DNA of 15,193 nt from Nitrospirales bacterium. Lineage in GTDB: Bacteria > Nitrospirota > Thermodesulfovibrionia > Thermodesulfovibrionales > Dissulfurispiraceae. The DNA lies in the NCBI GenBank assembly GCA_020846375.1, contig JADLDZ010000090.1, positions 1 to 15,193 on the forward strand, read 5' to 3'. Below are positions 1-6,828 of this stretch, piece by piece. The notes under the pieces are model-generated. The model was given only the letters and a program-made list of their open reading frames with translations, searched no databases and was not told the DNA's origin. A program made the translations under genes and the position numbers. The first letter of the stretch is position 1, and each line of letters starts with the position of its first letter.

Positions 1-2706
1 GCCGCCTTCGAGGAATACCTGGACAGGAAGATCACCGTTCCGCCCCACCACGATGTCACCGGCGCCCTCGGGATGGCCCTCATCGCGATGCGGCATATGG
101 GCGGACATGCCCTGCTGCCGGTCCCCGGCACCGAGGACCGTGCCGCGGCGGGACCCGCGGCTGAATCCCCGGCACCCCTGGTACGCACCACCGTCTTCAA
201 GGGGTTCGGGCTGTCGAAGAGGCCGTATGCGATCAGCTCCTTCGAGTGCAAGAGCTGCCCGAACGTATGCGAGATCAACAGGGTAAAAGTGGAGGGCGAG
301 GAAGGGTATCTCTTCTACGGAGGGCGCTGCGAGAAGTACGATGTACGCCGCTCCCGGGAGACGGCGCCTCCCGAGCTTTTCGCCTTCAGGGAGGGGCTGC
401 TCTGGAAAGAGCACCTGCAGTACCGGAGCAGGCTTTCCTCGGAGGAATCCGGGGAAGACAAGGGGAGTGCCCCGTCCTCCCTCCACCGGTCGCCGCGTAT
501 TCCCCTCGGGATCCCGTACATCTTCTTCTTTCACGATTATCTCCCCTACTGGTCGACGCTGCTGTGGGAGCTGGGCTTTGCCGTTGAGGTCTCGCCGAAG
601 ACGAACCGGCAGATCGTCACCCTCGGGGTGGAGAATGTCCTGTCCGAGGCCTGCTTTCCGGTGAAGGTCGCCCATGGCCATGTAAAGTACCTCGTCGATG
701 CGGGCGTCGAGGCGGTGTTCCTCCCCAGTTTCGTCAATACCGGGACCGGGGACAACGGAAGGGACAGCCTGGGTGGACTTGCCTGCCCGTACACGCAGAC
801 CATTCCGTATCTTGCAACGGCTGCGATCAAGGGAGTGCGGCTGATCTCCCCGGTAGTCGATCTGAGCCGGGGAACGGAGTACCTTGCAAAGGAGCTGCAA
901 CGGGCCTTCAGCGGCTACGGGATCAGGAAAAACGCTCTTCTGCGGGCGATGGAGAAGGCTCAGGCGGCCCAGGACGGGTTTTCGCGCGTCGTCCGCGAGC
1001 GGGGCAGGGAAGCCCTGGAGCAGGCAGTGCGACAGCACTCTCCGGCGGTGGTGATCGTGGGGAGGGCCTACAACTCCTTCGACTCCAGCATGAATCTCGA
1101 TATTCCACGCAAGCTCGCCGCCATCGACGTGTTCTCCCTGCCCATGGACATGCTGCCGATCGGGGAGAGGGAGGTGCACGACACATGGAACATGTACTGG
1201 AGGTCGGGCCGCCGGATCCTGCAGGCGGCGCGGATCATCAGGGACACGCCGGATCTGTACGCGATCTATATCGGAAGTTTCTCGTGCGGCCCCGACTCTT
1301 TTATCCTGAAGTTCTTCAACGAGGAGATGAAGGGGAAGCCCTTCCTGCATCTCGAGATCGATGAGCACAGTGCTGACGCGGGGGCCGTTACGCGGTGCGA
1401 GGCGTTTCTCGACAGTATCGGGCAGCAGCGCGGTCGTACGGGAGCAGGTGAGGCCGGACACGCGGGGAGCGGGGAAGAACGGGATCTGCTCATCTCCGTG
1501 CCGATGCCCAAGGGCAACGGCAGTTCCCCACTGAAGGGCAGGACCGTCTACATCCCCCGGATGGCGGATCATGCCTTTGCCCTCAAAGCGGCTTTCGAGC
1601 GCTGCGGCATTGCCGCGGAAGTGCTGCCTCCTTCGGACAGGGATTCCGTGGACAGGGGTAGAAGGCATGTATCGGGGAAGGAATGCTACCCCTACCTGGT
1701 CACCACCGGCGATATGCTCAGAAAGGTCAACTCCCCGGACTTCGATCCGGGGAAATCGGCCTTCTTCATGCCCTCGGGCAGCGGACCCTGCCGGTTCGGG
1801 CAATATAATGTCTCCCATCGGCTGGTCCTCAGGAAGATCGGACTGGAGGAGGTCCCCATTTTCGCCCCGAACCAGGATGTGGAATTCTACCAGGATCTCG
1901 GCGTTGCAGGCAGCGAGTTTTCCATGACGGCATGGAAGGGCATCATCGCCTACGAACTCCTGACAAAATGCCTCCACGAGACGCGGCCCTACGAGAAAAA
2001 CGAGGGGGATGCGGAAGCCCTGTACCGGGTCTACCACGAGAAGATAGGCCACGCCCTGCTCACGCGGAACGGCGCTATGGAGTCCGCCCTGAAGGGGATG
2101 CGGAGGGATTTCAGCTCCCTCGCTCTCCGGGAGGAAAAGCGCCCGTTGGTGGGCATCGTCGGGGAGATCTTCGTGCGGTGCCACCAGTTTTCCAACGAGG
2201 ATCTGGTGAAGAAGATCGAGTCCCTCGGCGGCGAGGTATGGCTTGCGCCCATTGAAGAATGGGTATATTATGTGAATACGATGTCGATGAGGAAGGCCTT
2301 GATAAAAAAGCAGAGGTCTGATATGATGAATATCTTTGTGAAGAGGTTCCTGCAGAAGAGAGTCGAACACAAGTACGGAAAGCATTTCAAAGGCTTCCTT
2401 AAGACCCTGCACGAACCTACCACGGAGGAGACTCTCGAAAAGGCCTCACCGTATGTGCACGACTCTTTCGAAGGGGAGACGGTGCTGAGCATCGGCAAGA
2501 CGGTGGACTTCATCGAGCGGGGGGCTGCGGGCATCATCAATACGATGCCTTTCGGGTGTATGCCGGGGACCATCGTGACCGCGCTGCTGAAGAGGGTCGG
2601 CAGGGAGTACGGTATCCCCTGTATCAGTCTCCCGTATGACGGGACGGAGTCTCCCGCCACCATGCTGCAGTTGGAAGCGTTCATGGAGACGGTGACGAAC
2701 AGATAA
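1..2706 (+). CDS. Acyl-CoA dehydratase activase-related protein, 5' truncated by window edge
   Basis: The reading frame is open from base 1, so the gene begins upstream; 901 codons are visible before the TAA. The first ~35 residues (VPPHHDVTGALGMAL) look like the end of a BcrA/BadF/HgdC-type ASKHA ATPase domain. Next comes a cysteine cluster at visible codons 83, 86, 90 and 110 (CKSCPNVC, then GGRC), then a DUF2229-type domain (about 160-300; FFFHDYLPYW, EACFPVKVAHGH). A low-complexity linker lies near codons 475-495, followed by HgdB/HgdC-like segments (GKECYPYLVTTGD; VGIVGEIFVRCHQFSNEDL). Family knowledge: the smaller homologues are ATP-driven, Fe-S-containing activators that send one electron to 2-hydroxyacyl-CoA dehydratases or benzoyl-CoA reductases in anaerobes. 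The large fused form (often about 1400 aa) has no firmly assigned substrate. No dehydratase subunit genes are visible here. Family is sure; substrate unknown. Confidence 0.93.
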   Translation, partial: AAFEEYLDRKITVPPHHDVTGALGMALIAMRHMGGHALLPVPGTEDRAAAGPAAESPAPLVRTTVFKGFGLSKRPYAISSFECKSCPNVCEINRVKVEGEEGYLFYGGRCEKYDVRRSRETAPPELFAFREGLLWKEHLQYRSRLSSEESGEDKGSAPSSLHRSPRIPLGIPYIFFFHDYLPYWSTLLWELGFAVEVSPKTNRQIVTLGVENVLSEACFPVKVAHGHVKYLVDAGVEAVFLPSFVNTGTGDNGRDSLGGLACPYTQTIPYLATAAIKGVRLISPVVDLSRGTEYLAKELQRAFSGYGIRKNALLRAMEKAQAAQDGFSRVVRERGREALEQAVRQHSPAVVIVGRAYNSFDSSMNLDIPRKLAAIDVFSLPMDMLPIGEREVHDTWNMYWRSGRRILQAARIIRDTPDLYAIYIGSFSCGPDSFILKFFNEEMKGKPFLHLEIDEHSADAGAVTRCEAFLDSIGQQRGRTGAGEAGHAGSGEERDLLISVPMPKGNGSSPLKGRTVYIPRMADHAFALKAAFERCGIAAEVLPPSDRDSVDRGRRHVSGKECYPYLVTTGDMLRKVNSPDFDPGKSAFFMPSGSGPCRFGQYNVSHRLVLRKIGLEEVPIFAPNQDVEFYQDLGVAGSEFSMTAWKGIIAYELLTKCLHETRPYEKNEGDAEALYRVYHEKIGHALLTRNGAMESALKGMRRDFSSLALREEKRPLVGIVGEIFVRCHQFSNEDLVKKIESLGGEVWLAPIEEWVYYVNTMSMRKALIKKQRSDMMNIFVKRFLQKRVEHKYGKHFKGFLKTLHEPTTEETLEKASPYVHDSFEGETVLSIGKTVDFIERGAAGIINTMPFGCMPGTIVTALLKRVGREYGIPCISLPYDGTESPATMLQLEAFMETVTNR

Positions 2707-2743
2707 GCGGGAAGGGTGATTCTTTTACGAAGGAGGTGATGGT

Positions 2744-2836
2744 GTGGGGAACGTCGTCAAGTGGCGCAAGAAGAAGATGCGCAAGCACAAACACAAGAAA
2801 CTTCGCAAACAGACAAGGTCTCAGCGGAGGAAATAA
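2744..2836 (+). CDS. AURKAIP1/COX24 domain-containing 30-aa basic protein
   Basis: This GTG-started 30-codon ORF lies 37 bases after the activase gene. An excellent Shine-Dalgarno (AGGAGGTGAT, 2731-2740) has its AGGAGG core 7 bases before the GTG. The product begins GNVVKWRKKKMRKHKHKK and ends QRRK, so more than half the residues are Lys, Arg or His. The K-M-(N/R)-K-H-K-x-K-K pattern is that of the AURKAIP1/COX24 family, whose mitochondrial member is ribosomal protein mS38. I infer a small ribosome-associated, rRNA-binding protein. The ATG at 2739 is in another frame and is not the start. The strong ribosome site, composition and match to a known short family support a real gene despite its size. 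The exact role in bacteria is not settled. Confidence 0.8.
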   Translation: MGNVVKWRKKKMRKHKHKKLRKQTRSQRRK

Positions 2837-2848
2837 GGGGAGCTGCCG

Positions 2849-3052
2849 ATGAAAGATATCGTTCTTTTACGGGACCGTTTGGATCTCCTGGAGCAGGAAC
2901 TGAAGACCGTTGCCGATAAAGTGATCAAGCTGGAGACATCCCTGAGGGAAATGAACGATCTGAAGACGGAGCTGAAGGCGCTGAAGATCTTCCTGGGGAG
3001 GGTGCACCCCGAGTTCAAAACCCACTACCCGGAAATCCTCACAAAGAGGTGA
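2849..3052 (+). CDS. Small coiled-coil protein of unknown function
   Basis: A 67-residue ORF begins 12 bases after the 30-aa basic-protein gene, with a purine-rich ribosome site (AGGGGAG, about 2836-2842). Residues 5-48 form one long amphipathic helix with heptad-spaced leucines, isoleucines and valines and alternating charges, so it is very probably a coiled coil. The last 20 residues (ending HPEFKTHYPEILTKR) are more polar. It has no signal peptide, membrane segment or cysteine. I do not recognise a named family. Its tight spacing suggests co-transcription with the two upstream genes. Its stop lies 5 bases from the stop of the convergent gene on the other strand, leaving no room for a terminator outside the coding sequences. 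Confidence 0.65.
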   Translation: MKDIVLLRDRLDLLEQELKTVADKVIKLETSLREMNDLKTELKALKIFLGRVHPEFKTHYPEILTKR

Positions 3053-3057
3053 GGCGG

Positions 3058-3834
3058 TCAGAAGCGTGTTATCTTCACCCCGGCAAAGGGCATTTTCCTG
3101 AGATACTCTTTCAGTGAGATTTTCTTTACCCTGCCGCCTCTCTCTTTTTTTCCGCTTGCGTGTATCACATACACCTCAGGGTGAGGGAGCTTTTCCGTTG
3201 TGACGATGCCGAGATGGCCCACCAGTTCCCCCGCTCTCGCCCTCCCCGGGGTTTTGGTGAAAAAAATGATATCCCCGCTCCGCAGCCCTTCCATTCCGCC
3301 GAGGACCTCCCGGGGGGAGAGGATGTCCGCGTAGCCGCCGTCCCGCACTTTCCTGACGCGGACCGTCTTCCCGATCTCCGCCGTGATATCCTTTCCCCAT
3401 TTGCCGCTTTCGATCATGTCCTCGCCGTATCGGAAGCGGTCCTCGTAATTGCGTACCCGTCCCCCCACGAGGAGGCCGGCAGTCAGGAAACGCTTGTCCA
3501 GCGCCACCGCGACTGCCTCCTCCGGAGTGCTGCTCAGGGCGAGTTCCACCGCCCTGAAGACCAGGTACATGCAGTCCACCGTGTCGTCCGCCACTACCGC
3601 ATCCCGGGTGACGTAGGCCCCCTGCGGGTCAGGGTCATAGGGTGTTCCGACGAATTTTTCGGCAAAGAAGGCGATCCTCTCCCCCAGGGGTCTGCTTTTC
3701 ACTTCGGACTGGAGGCTGCCGATTTCTGCCGGGGTAAAACAGGAGGCCGGCCCCGCAGCAAGCAGCCGGATGAGCAGGAAAACGAGCAGGACACTGCGCG
3801 CTGCAATGCTTTCCTTCCTCACTCCCCCGTGCAT
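3058..3834 (-). CDS. Secreted DUF1460 family (N-acetylmuramoyl-L-alanine amidase-like) protein
   Basis: The gene reads right to left and gives 258 residues from the ATG at 3834. On the minus strand that start has a GGAGG with 9 bases of spacing. The frame stays open further upstream, but that part only mirrors the divergent gene. Residues 6-13 are basic and 14-31 hydrophobic (VLLVFLLIRLLAAG), so the protein is exported. The sequence before Cys32 (PAS) fits a lipobox poorly, so plain secretion is likelier than a lipoprotein. The mature part resembles DUF1460, a branch of the NlpC/P60-like papain fold: RIAFFAEKFVGTPYD at 53-67, a candidate nucleophile Cys88 in DDTVDCMYLVFRA, and candidate His206 in VGHLGIVTT, with H224 after it. 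I infer a cell-wall or peptide hydrolase. Its substrate cannot be told from sequence. The short C-terminal tail is basic. Confidence 0.75.
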   Translation of the reverse strand: MHGGVRKESIAARSVLLVFLLIRLLAAGPASCFTPAEIGSLQSEVKSRPLGERIAFFAEKFVGTPYDPDPQGAYVTRDAVVADDTVDCMYLVFRAVELALSSTPEEAVAVALDKRFLTAGLLVGGRVRNYEDRFRYGEDMIESGKWGKDITAEIGKTVRVRKVRDGGYADILSPREVLGGMEGLRSGDIIFFTKTPGRARAGELVGHLGIVTTEKLPHPEVYVIHASGKKERGGRVKKISLKEYLRKMPFAGVKITRF

Positions 3835-3915
3835 GGCTTCCGTCCTCCGCTTCCGGAAATGTGGTTGATGTGCCCATTGCAAAGCTCCGTATTTTACCTT
3901 TTTGGTTTTCCCATT

Positions 3916-3924
3916 TGCTATAAT
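3916..3924 (+). promoter_or_regulatory. Extended -10 promoter of the MetE-like gene
   Basis: TGCTATAAT is a perfect extended -10 element (TG-n-TATAAT). No convincing -35 lies 16-18 bases upstream; the nearest T-rich hexamers have spacers of 19-20. A transcript would start about 7 bases after the hexamer, near 3931, which is the first base of the ATG. The intergenic gap with the divergent gene is only 96 bases. Confidence 0.6.
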
Positions 3925-3930
3925 AAAAAG

Positions 3931-4950
3931 ATGCAGGACATGACTGAAATCAAACCTTTCTTCACTACGGGGATCGGGAGCCTTCCCCATACGCGCGCCG
4001 AGGAGGCCTGTGAGGTGGTGCTCCGGTCCGTGGACATCCCCTTCTGGCCGCAGTTGCCGAAGGTTTCCTTCAAGGAATCCATGCTCCTCCAGTATTCCGA
4101 AGGGATGCCCTTCCTCAGGGTGAACGAGGCGGACGAGGTGGTATGGCTCATGCGGGATGCAAGCGATGAGCTGGACCGCTTTTACGAGGCCTGCACGGAT
4201 ACGGCGCGGATCGCCATCTCCCAGGATTATGCCGTGGGACTTCATGTCTTTCTGAAGAAGATAAAGGGAAGGAGATTCCCTGCCCTCAAGGGGCATGTCA
4301 CCGGACCCCTCACCTTCACACTGGGGCTGAAGGACAACTACGGGCGATTTGTCTTTTTCGACGAAGAGCTGCGGGAGATCTCTTCCATGCTGCTCAAGGC
4401 CAAGGTGCGCTGGCAGATCGATATGCTGCGGCAGCATGCGGACACGGTTGTTCTCTTTATCGATGAGCCGATCCTTTCAGCGCTGGGGAGCTCCGCCTAC
4501 CTGGGAGTGGATACGGAGGAGGCGCTGCGCCTCCTGCAGGACATGGTGTCCGCCATCAGGGAGGCGGGGGGCGTCCCGGGCATCCACTGCTGCGGGAGGG
4601 CAGATTGGCCCCTGGTGATGAAGAGCGGCGTCCAGATCGTCAATTTCGACGCCTTCGAGTATTTCGGGTCCCTTGCCCTCTACCATGAAGAGGTCACCCG
4701 TTTCCTCCTCGACGGGGGGTATCTCGCCTGGGGTATCGTCCCGACCTCCGATATCATCGCCTCGGTGGGAGAGCGGCAGGTTGCCGCTCTCCTTCAGAGG
4801 AACCTCGACAAGCTGGGCGGGCAGGTGCCCTCCGACCTGGTGCGGTCGCGCATTCTCCTGACGCCGTCCTGCGGCACCGGCTCCCGGAGCATCGAGGAGA
4901 CCACGAAGATCTTCCAGGTGCTGATGCGGCTGAAAGAGGCGATGGGATAG
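3931..4950 (+). CDS. Core MetE-like zinc methyltransferase (cobalamin-independent methionine synthase C-terminal domain family)
   Basis: The product has 339 residues and is one TIM-barrel-type domain matching the catalytic C-terminal half of MetE. The N-terminal half of MetE (total about 750 aa) is absent. It opens with FFTTGIGSLPHT, the usual start of this family. The four zinc ligands of MetE have clear counterparts: His219 and Cys221 (GIHCCG, HxC spacing), Glu243 (22 residues later, as in E. coli Cys643 to Glu665) and Cys314 (TPSCGTG). These point to zinc-activated thiol methylation. Short MetE relatives in anaerobes and archaea act as folate-independent methionine synthases with a methyl-corrinoid donor, so methionine synthesis by that route is a reasonable guess; another thiol methyltransferase is possible. 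An ATG at 3940 is an alternative start, but the ATG at 3931 matches the promoter position. Neither has a good ribosome site. Confidence 0.8.
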   Translation: MQDMTEIKPFFTTGIGSLPHTRAEEACEVVLRSVDIPFWPQLPKVSFKESMLLQYSEGMPFLRVNEADEVVWLMRDASDELDRFYEACTDTARIAISQDYAVGLHVFLKKIKGRRFPALKGHVTGPLTFTLGLKDNYGRFVFFDEELREISSMLLKAKVRWQIDMLRQHADTVVLFIDEPILSALGSSAYLGVDTEEALRLLQDMVSAIREAGGVPGIHCCGRADWPLVMKSGVQIVNFDAFEYFGSLALYHEEVTRFLLDGGYLAWGIVPTSDIIASVGERQVAALLQRNLDKLGGQVPSDLVRSRILLTPSCGTGSRSIEETTKIFQVLMRLKEAMG

Positions 4951-4994
4951 CGGCGGGGCGTGCATCCTCTCCTTTCTCACCTTTTGAGCAGCGA

Positions 4995-5651
4995 ATGAAA
5001 AGACAACGGGGCATTTTTCTATCATTTGAGGGCATTGAGGGCGCCGGCAAGACGACGCAGGCGCGCCTCCTGGCAGAGCGCCTCTCGGCGGAGGGGCACG
5101 AAGTCGTTCTGACATTCGAGCCGGGGGGGACGGTTATCGGGGCCCGCATCAGGGATATTCTCCTTCTTCCCGAGCATCGGGAAATGTCCTCCCTGGCAGA
5201 GCTGCTCCTCTATAATGCCGCGCGGGCGCAGCATCTGGCGGAAAAGATCGTACCCTCCCTGGAACAGGGGAGGATAGTCATTACCGACCGGTATACCGAC
5301 TCGACCATCGCCTACCAGTGCTCTGCGCGGGGCATCGATGTGTCTCTGGTAGAATCCATCAATGCCGTCGCCACCGGAGGGGTGATGCCGGAGATCACCC
5401 TACTCCTCGACCTCGATCCCGAAACGGGTCTGAAACGCAATAAAGGGGTCAATAAGATTGACAGGTTCGAGTTGGAGGACATAGCGTTTCACCGGAAGGT
5501 GCGGGAGGGATACCTCCAGATCGCCAGGACGGAGCCCCGGCGTATAAGGGTGGTGGATGCATCCCTGTCCCACGAAGAGGTGACTGCCCGTGTGTGGGAG
5601 ATCGTCGCGGGAGAGATGCTGGGCCGTACCGGGCGTGCGGCGGCGGGGTAG
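4995..5651 (+). CDS. tmk: Thymidylate kinase (dTMP kinase)
   Basis: The 218-residue protein is of normal family length and phosphorylates dTMP to dTDP with ATP in the cytosol. The P-loop is at residues 13-20 (GIEGAGKT). EPGGT (42-46), which shapes the dTMP site, and the DRY motif (98-100, DRYTDSTIAYQ) follow. The lid region near 148-162 carries the basic residues (GLKRNKG...DRFE). It starts 44 bases after the MetE-like gene with no terminator between them. It heads a run of genes (holB, ricT, metG) whose order recalls the Firmicute tmk-holB-yaaT-metS region. The ribosome site before ATG 4995 is weak (GAG). The C-terminus ends in a short Gly/Ala-rich tail. Identification is secure. Confidence 0.95.
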   Translation: MKRQRGIFLSFEGIEGAGKTTQARLLAERLSAEGHEVVLTFEPGGTVIGARIRDILLLPEHREMSSLAELLLYNAARAQHLAEKIVPSLEQGRIVITDRYTDSTIAYQCSARGIDVSLVESINAVATGGVMPEITLLLDLDPETGLKRNKGVNKIDRFELEDIAFHRKVREGYLQIARTEPRRIRVVDASLSHEEVTARVWEIVAGEMLGRTGRAAAG

Positions 5652-5720
5652 TCCATGCCTGCTGCGGAAATACGGGGCGGGAGAACCGGTGTGAATGCCG
5701 TGCAGGAGGCTTCCTGGTAA

Positions 5721-6722
5721 ATGGCCTTGCGGGATATCATAGGCCAGGAGAAGGCGTTGAAGATCCTCTTCGGAACCCTCAGGAGGGATCGGGTCCCTTC
5801 TACCGTGCTTTTGTCCGGCGACGCGGGAATCGGGAAGATGCGGAGTGCGGTCAATTATGCGAAGGCCGTCAACTGCCCGAGCCCGGTGGAGGATGACTGC
5901 TGCGACCGCTGCGCCTCGTGCAGGAAGACGGACACCGGGGTGCATCCCGACGTCGCCACGCTGCTTCCCGAAGAAGGGGAAATCAAGATCGACGCGGTGC
6001 GAAGGCTGGAAGAGGCACTCTCCCTGAAGCCCTTCGAGGGCAGGAGGAAGGTGGTCATTGTCGATGATGCCGACGCCATGAACCTCAATGCGGCCAATGC
6101 CTTTCTCAAAACTCTCGAGGAGCCTCCCCGCGACAGCCTTATCCTCCTCGTCGCTTCGAATCCGGACGGTCTCCCGGACACCATCCGCTCCCGGTGCACC
6201 ACCGTACGATTTTACCCTCTCCCCGACGAGGAGTGCAGGAGAGTGCTTTCCGGAGCAGTGGAGGCAGGCGCACTCGATGCCGTCCTCAGGCTCTCCATGG
6301 GAAGACCCGGGCTTGCGCTCTCCCGGGATCTTGCGGCGGAGCGGGCGTGGTTCCTGAAGCTTCTCGGCAGCATGGTGCAGGGCGACGCACGGGAGGTATG
6401 GGAGGATAAGAACGCGATAAAGGCATGGCTGGACCAGGCGATCCTCTTCCTGCGGGACAGGGTGGTTTTTTCCGTGACCGGAAGCGGGTCCGACCTCCTG
6501 TACGGGGCGGACCCGGCGAGCCCTCTCCCTGATTCGGCTCCTCTGGGAGGACGGGGCGGGGGGAGTGCCGGGGAGCAGGCGGACCGGTTTCTGGCGGCGG
6601 ACTTCGATGCCTACCGGCAGCTGCTTTCACTCCGCGGACTCCTTGATTTTAATCTCAACAAGTCAATATCATGGAATTATGTCGCACAGATAATGAGAGC
6701 ACTGATGGCTCATAGCTGCTAG
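5721..6722 (+). CDS. holB: DNA polymerase III subunit delta prime (clamp loader)
   Basis: The protein has 333 residues and is the delta-prime subunit of the clamp loader that places the beta clamp on DNA. After the opening IIGQEKALKIL comes a degenerate Walker A (GDAGIGKM, 33-40), where Met replaces Thr/Ser, in keeping with a subunit that does not hydrolyse ATP. The zinc module uses Cys52, Cys61 (or 60), Cys64 and Cys67. VVIVDDADAM is the Walker B-like strand, ANAFLKTLEEPP follows, and the arginine finger is in the SRC motif at 157-159. The C-terminal collar holds a Gly/Pro/Ser-rich insert near 255-285 that looks disordered. AGGAGG at 5704-5709 precedes ATG 5721 by 11 bases. It lies 69 bases after tmk. 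Confidence 0.92.
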   Translation: MALRDIIGQEKALKILFGTLRRDRVPSTVLLSGDAGIGKMRSAVNYAKAVNCPSPVEDDCCDRCASCRKTDTGVHPDVATLLPEEGEIKIDAVRRLEEALSLKPFEGRRKVVIVDDADAMNLNAANAFLKTLEEPPRDSLILLVASNPDGLPDTIRSRCTTVRFYPLPDEECRRVLSGAVEAGALDAVLRLSMGRPGLALSRDLAAERAWFLKLLGSMVQGDAREVWEDKNAIKAWLDQAILFLRDRVVFSVTGSGSDLLYGADPASPLPDSAPLGGRGGGSAGEQADRFLAADFDAYRQLLSLRGLLDFNLNKSISWNYVAQIMRALMAHSC

Positions 6723-6731
6723 AACTCATTT

Positions 6732-6774
6732 CATCCCCCTCTCTCCTCTCTTCCCAGGGGAGAGGGAAAGGGTG
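6732..6774 (+). repeat. Strong imperfect palindrome (hairpin) between holB and ricT
   Basis: Bases 6732-6736 pair with 6770-6774 (one G-T pair) and 6737-6746 pair with 6757-6766 (ten pairs, one G-T). An AAA bulge lies at 6767-6769 and the loop is 10 bases (6747-6756). The stem is CT-rich on the left arm and GA-rich on the right. No T-run follows, so it is not a classic intrinsic terminator. It looks like an extragenic palindromic repeat of the CCCTCTC/GAGAGGG kind, or a processing/attenuation hairpin in the holB-ricT message. Confidence 0.6.
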
Positions 6775-6828
6775 CGAGAGAGGGCTTTAAAAGAGCTTCC
6801 AGGCCATGGGCGAATGCGGAGGAGATAC

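Noticed and set aside
3160..3930. In-frame upstream extension of the MetE-like gene (about 257 codons)
   Set aside because: The extension is antisense to the signal-peptide-bearing DUF1460 gene and crosses the promoter. The family start motif GIGSLPHT lies just after 3931.
3835..4437. In-frame upstream extension of the DUF1460 gene
   Set aside because: It mirrors the MetE-like gene. The ATG at 3834 has a good ribosome site and starts a signal peptide.
6772..6828. In-frame GTG at 6772 as the ricT start
   Set aside because: It lies inside the hairpin, lacks a ribosome site and would add 19 residues not typical of the PSP1 family. GGAGGAG before 6829 decides the start.
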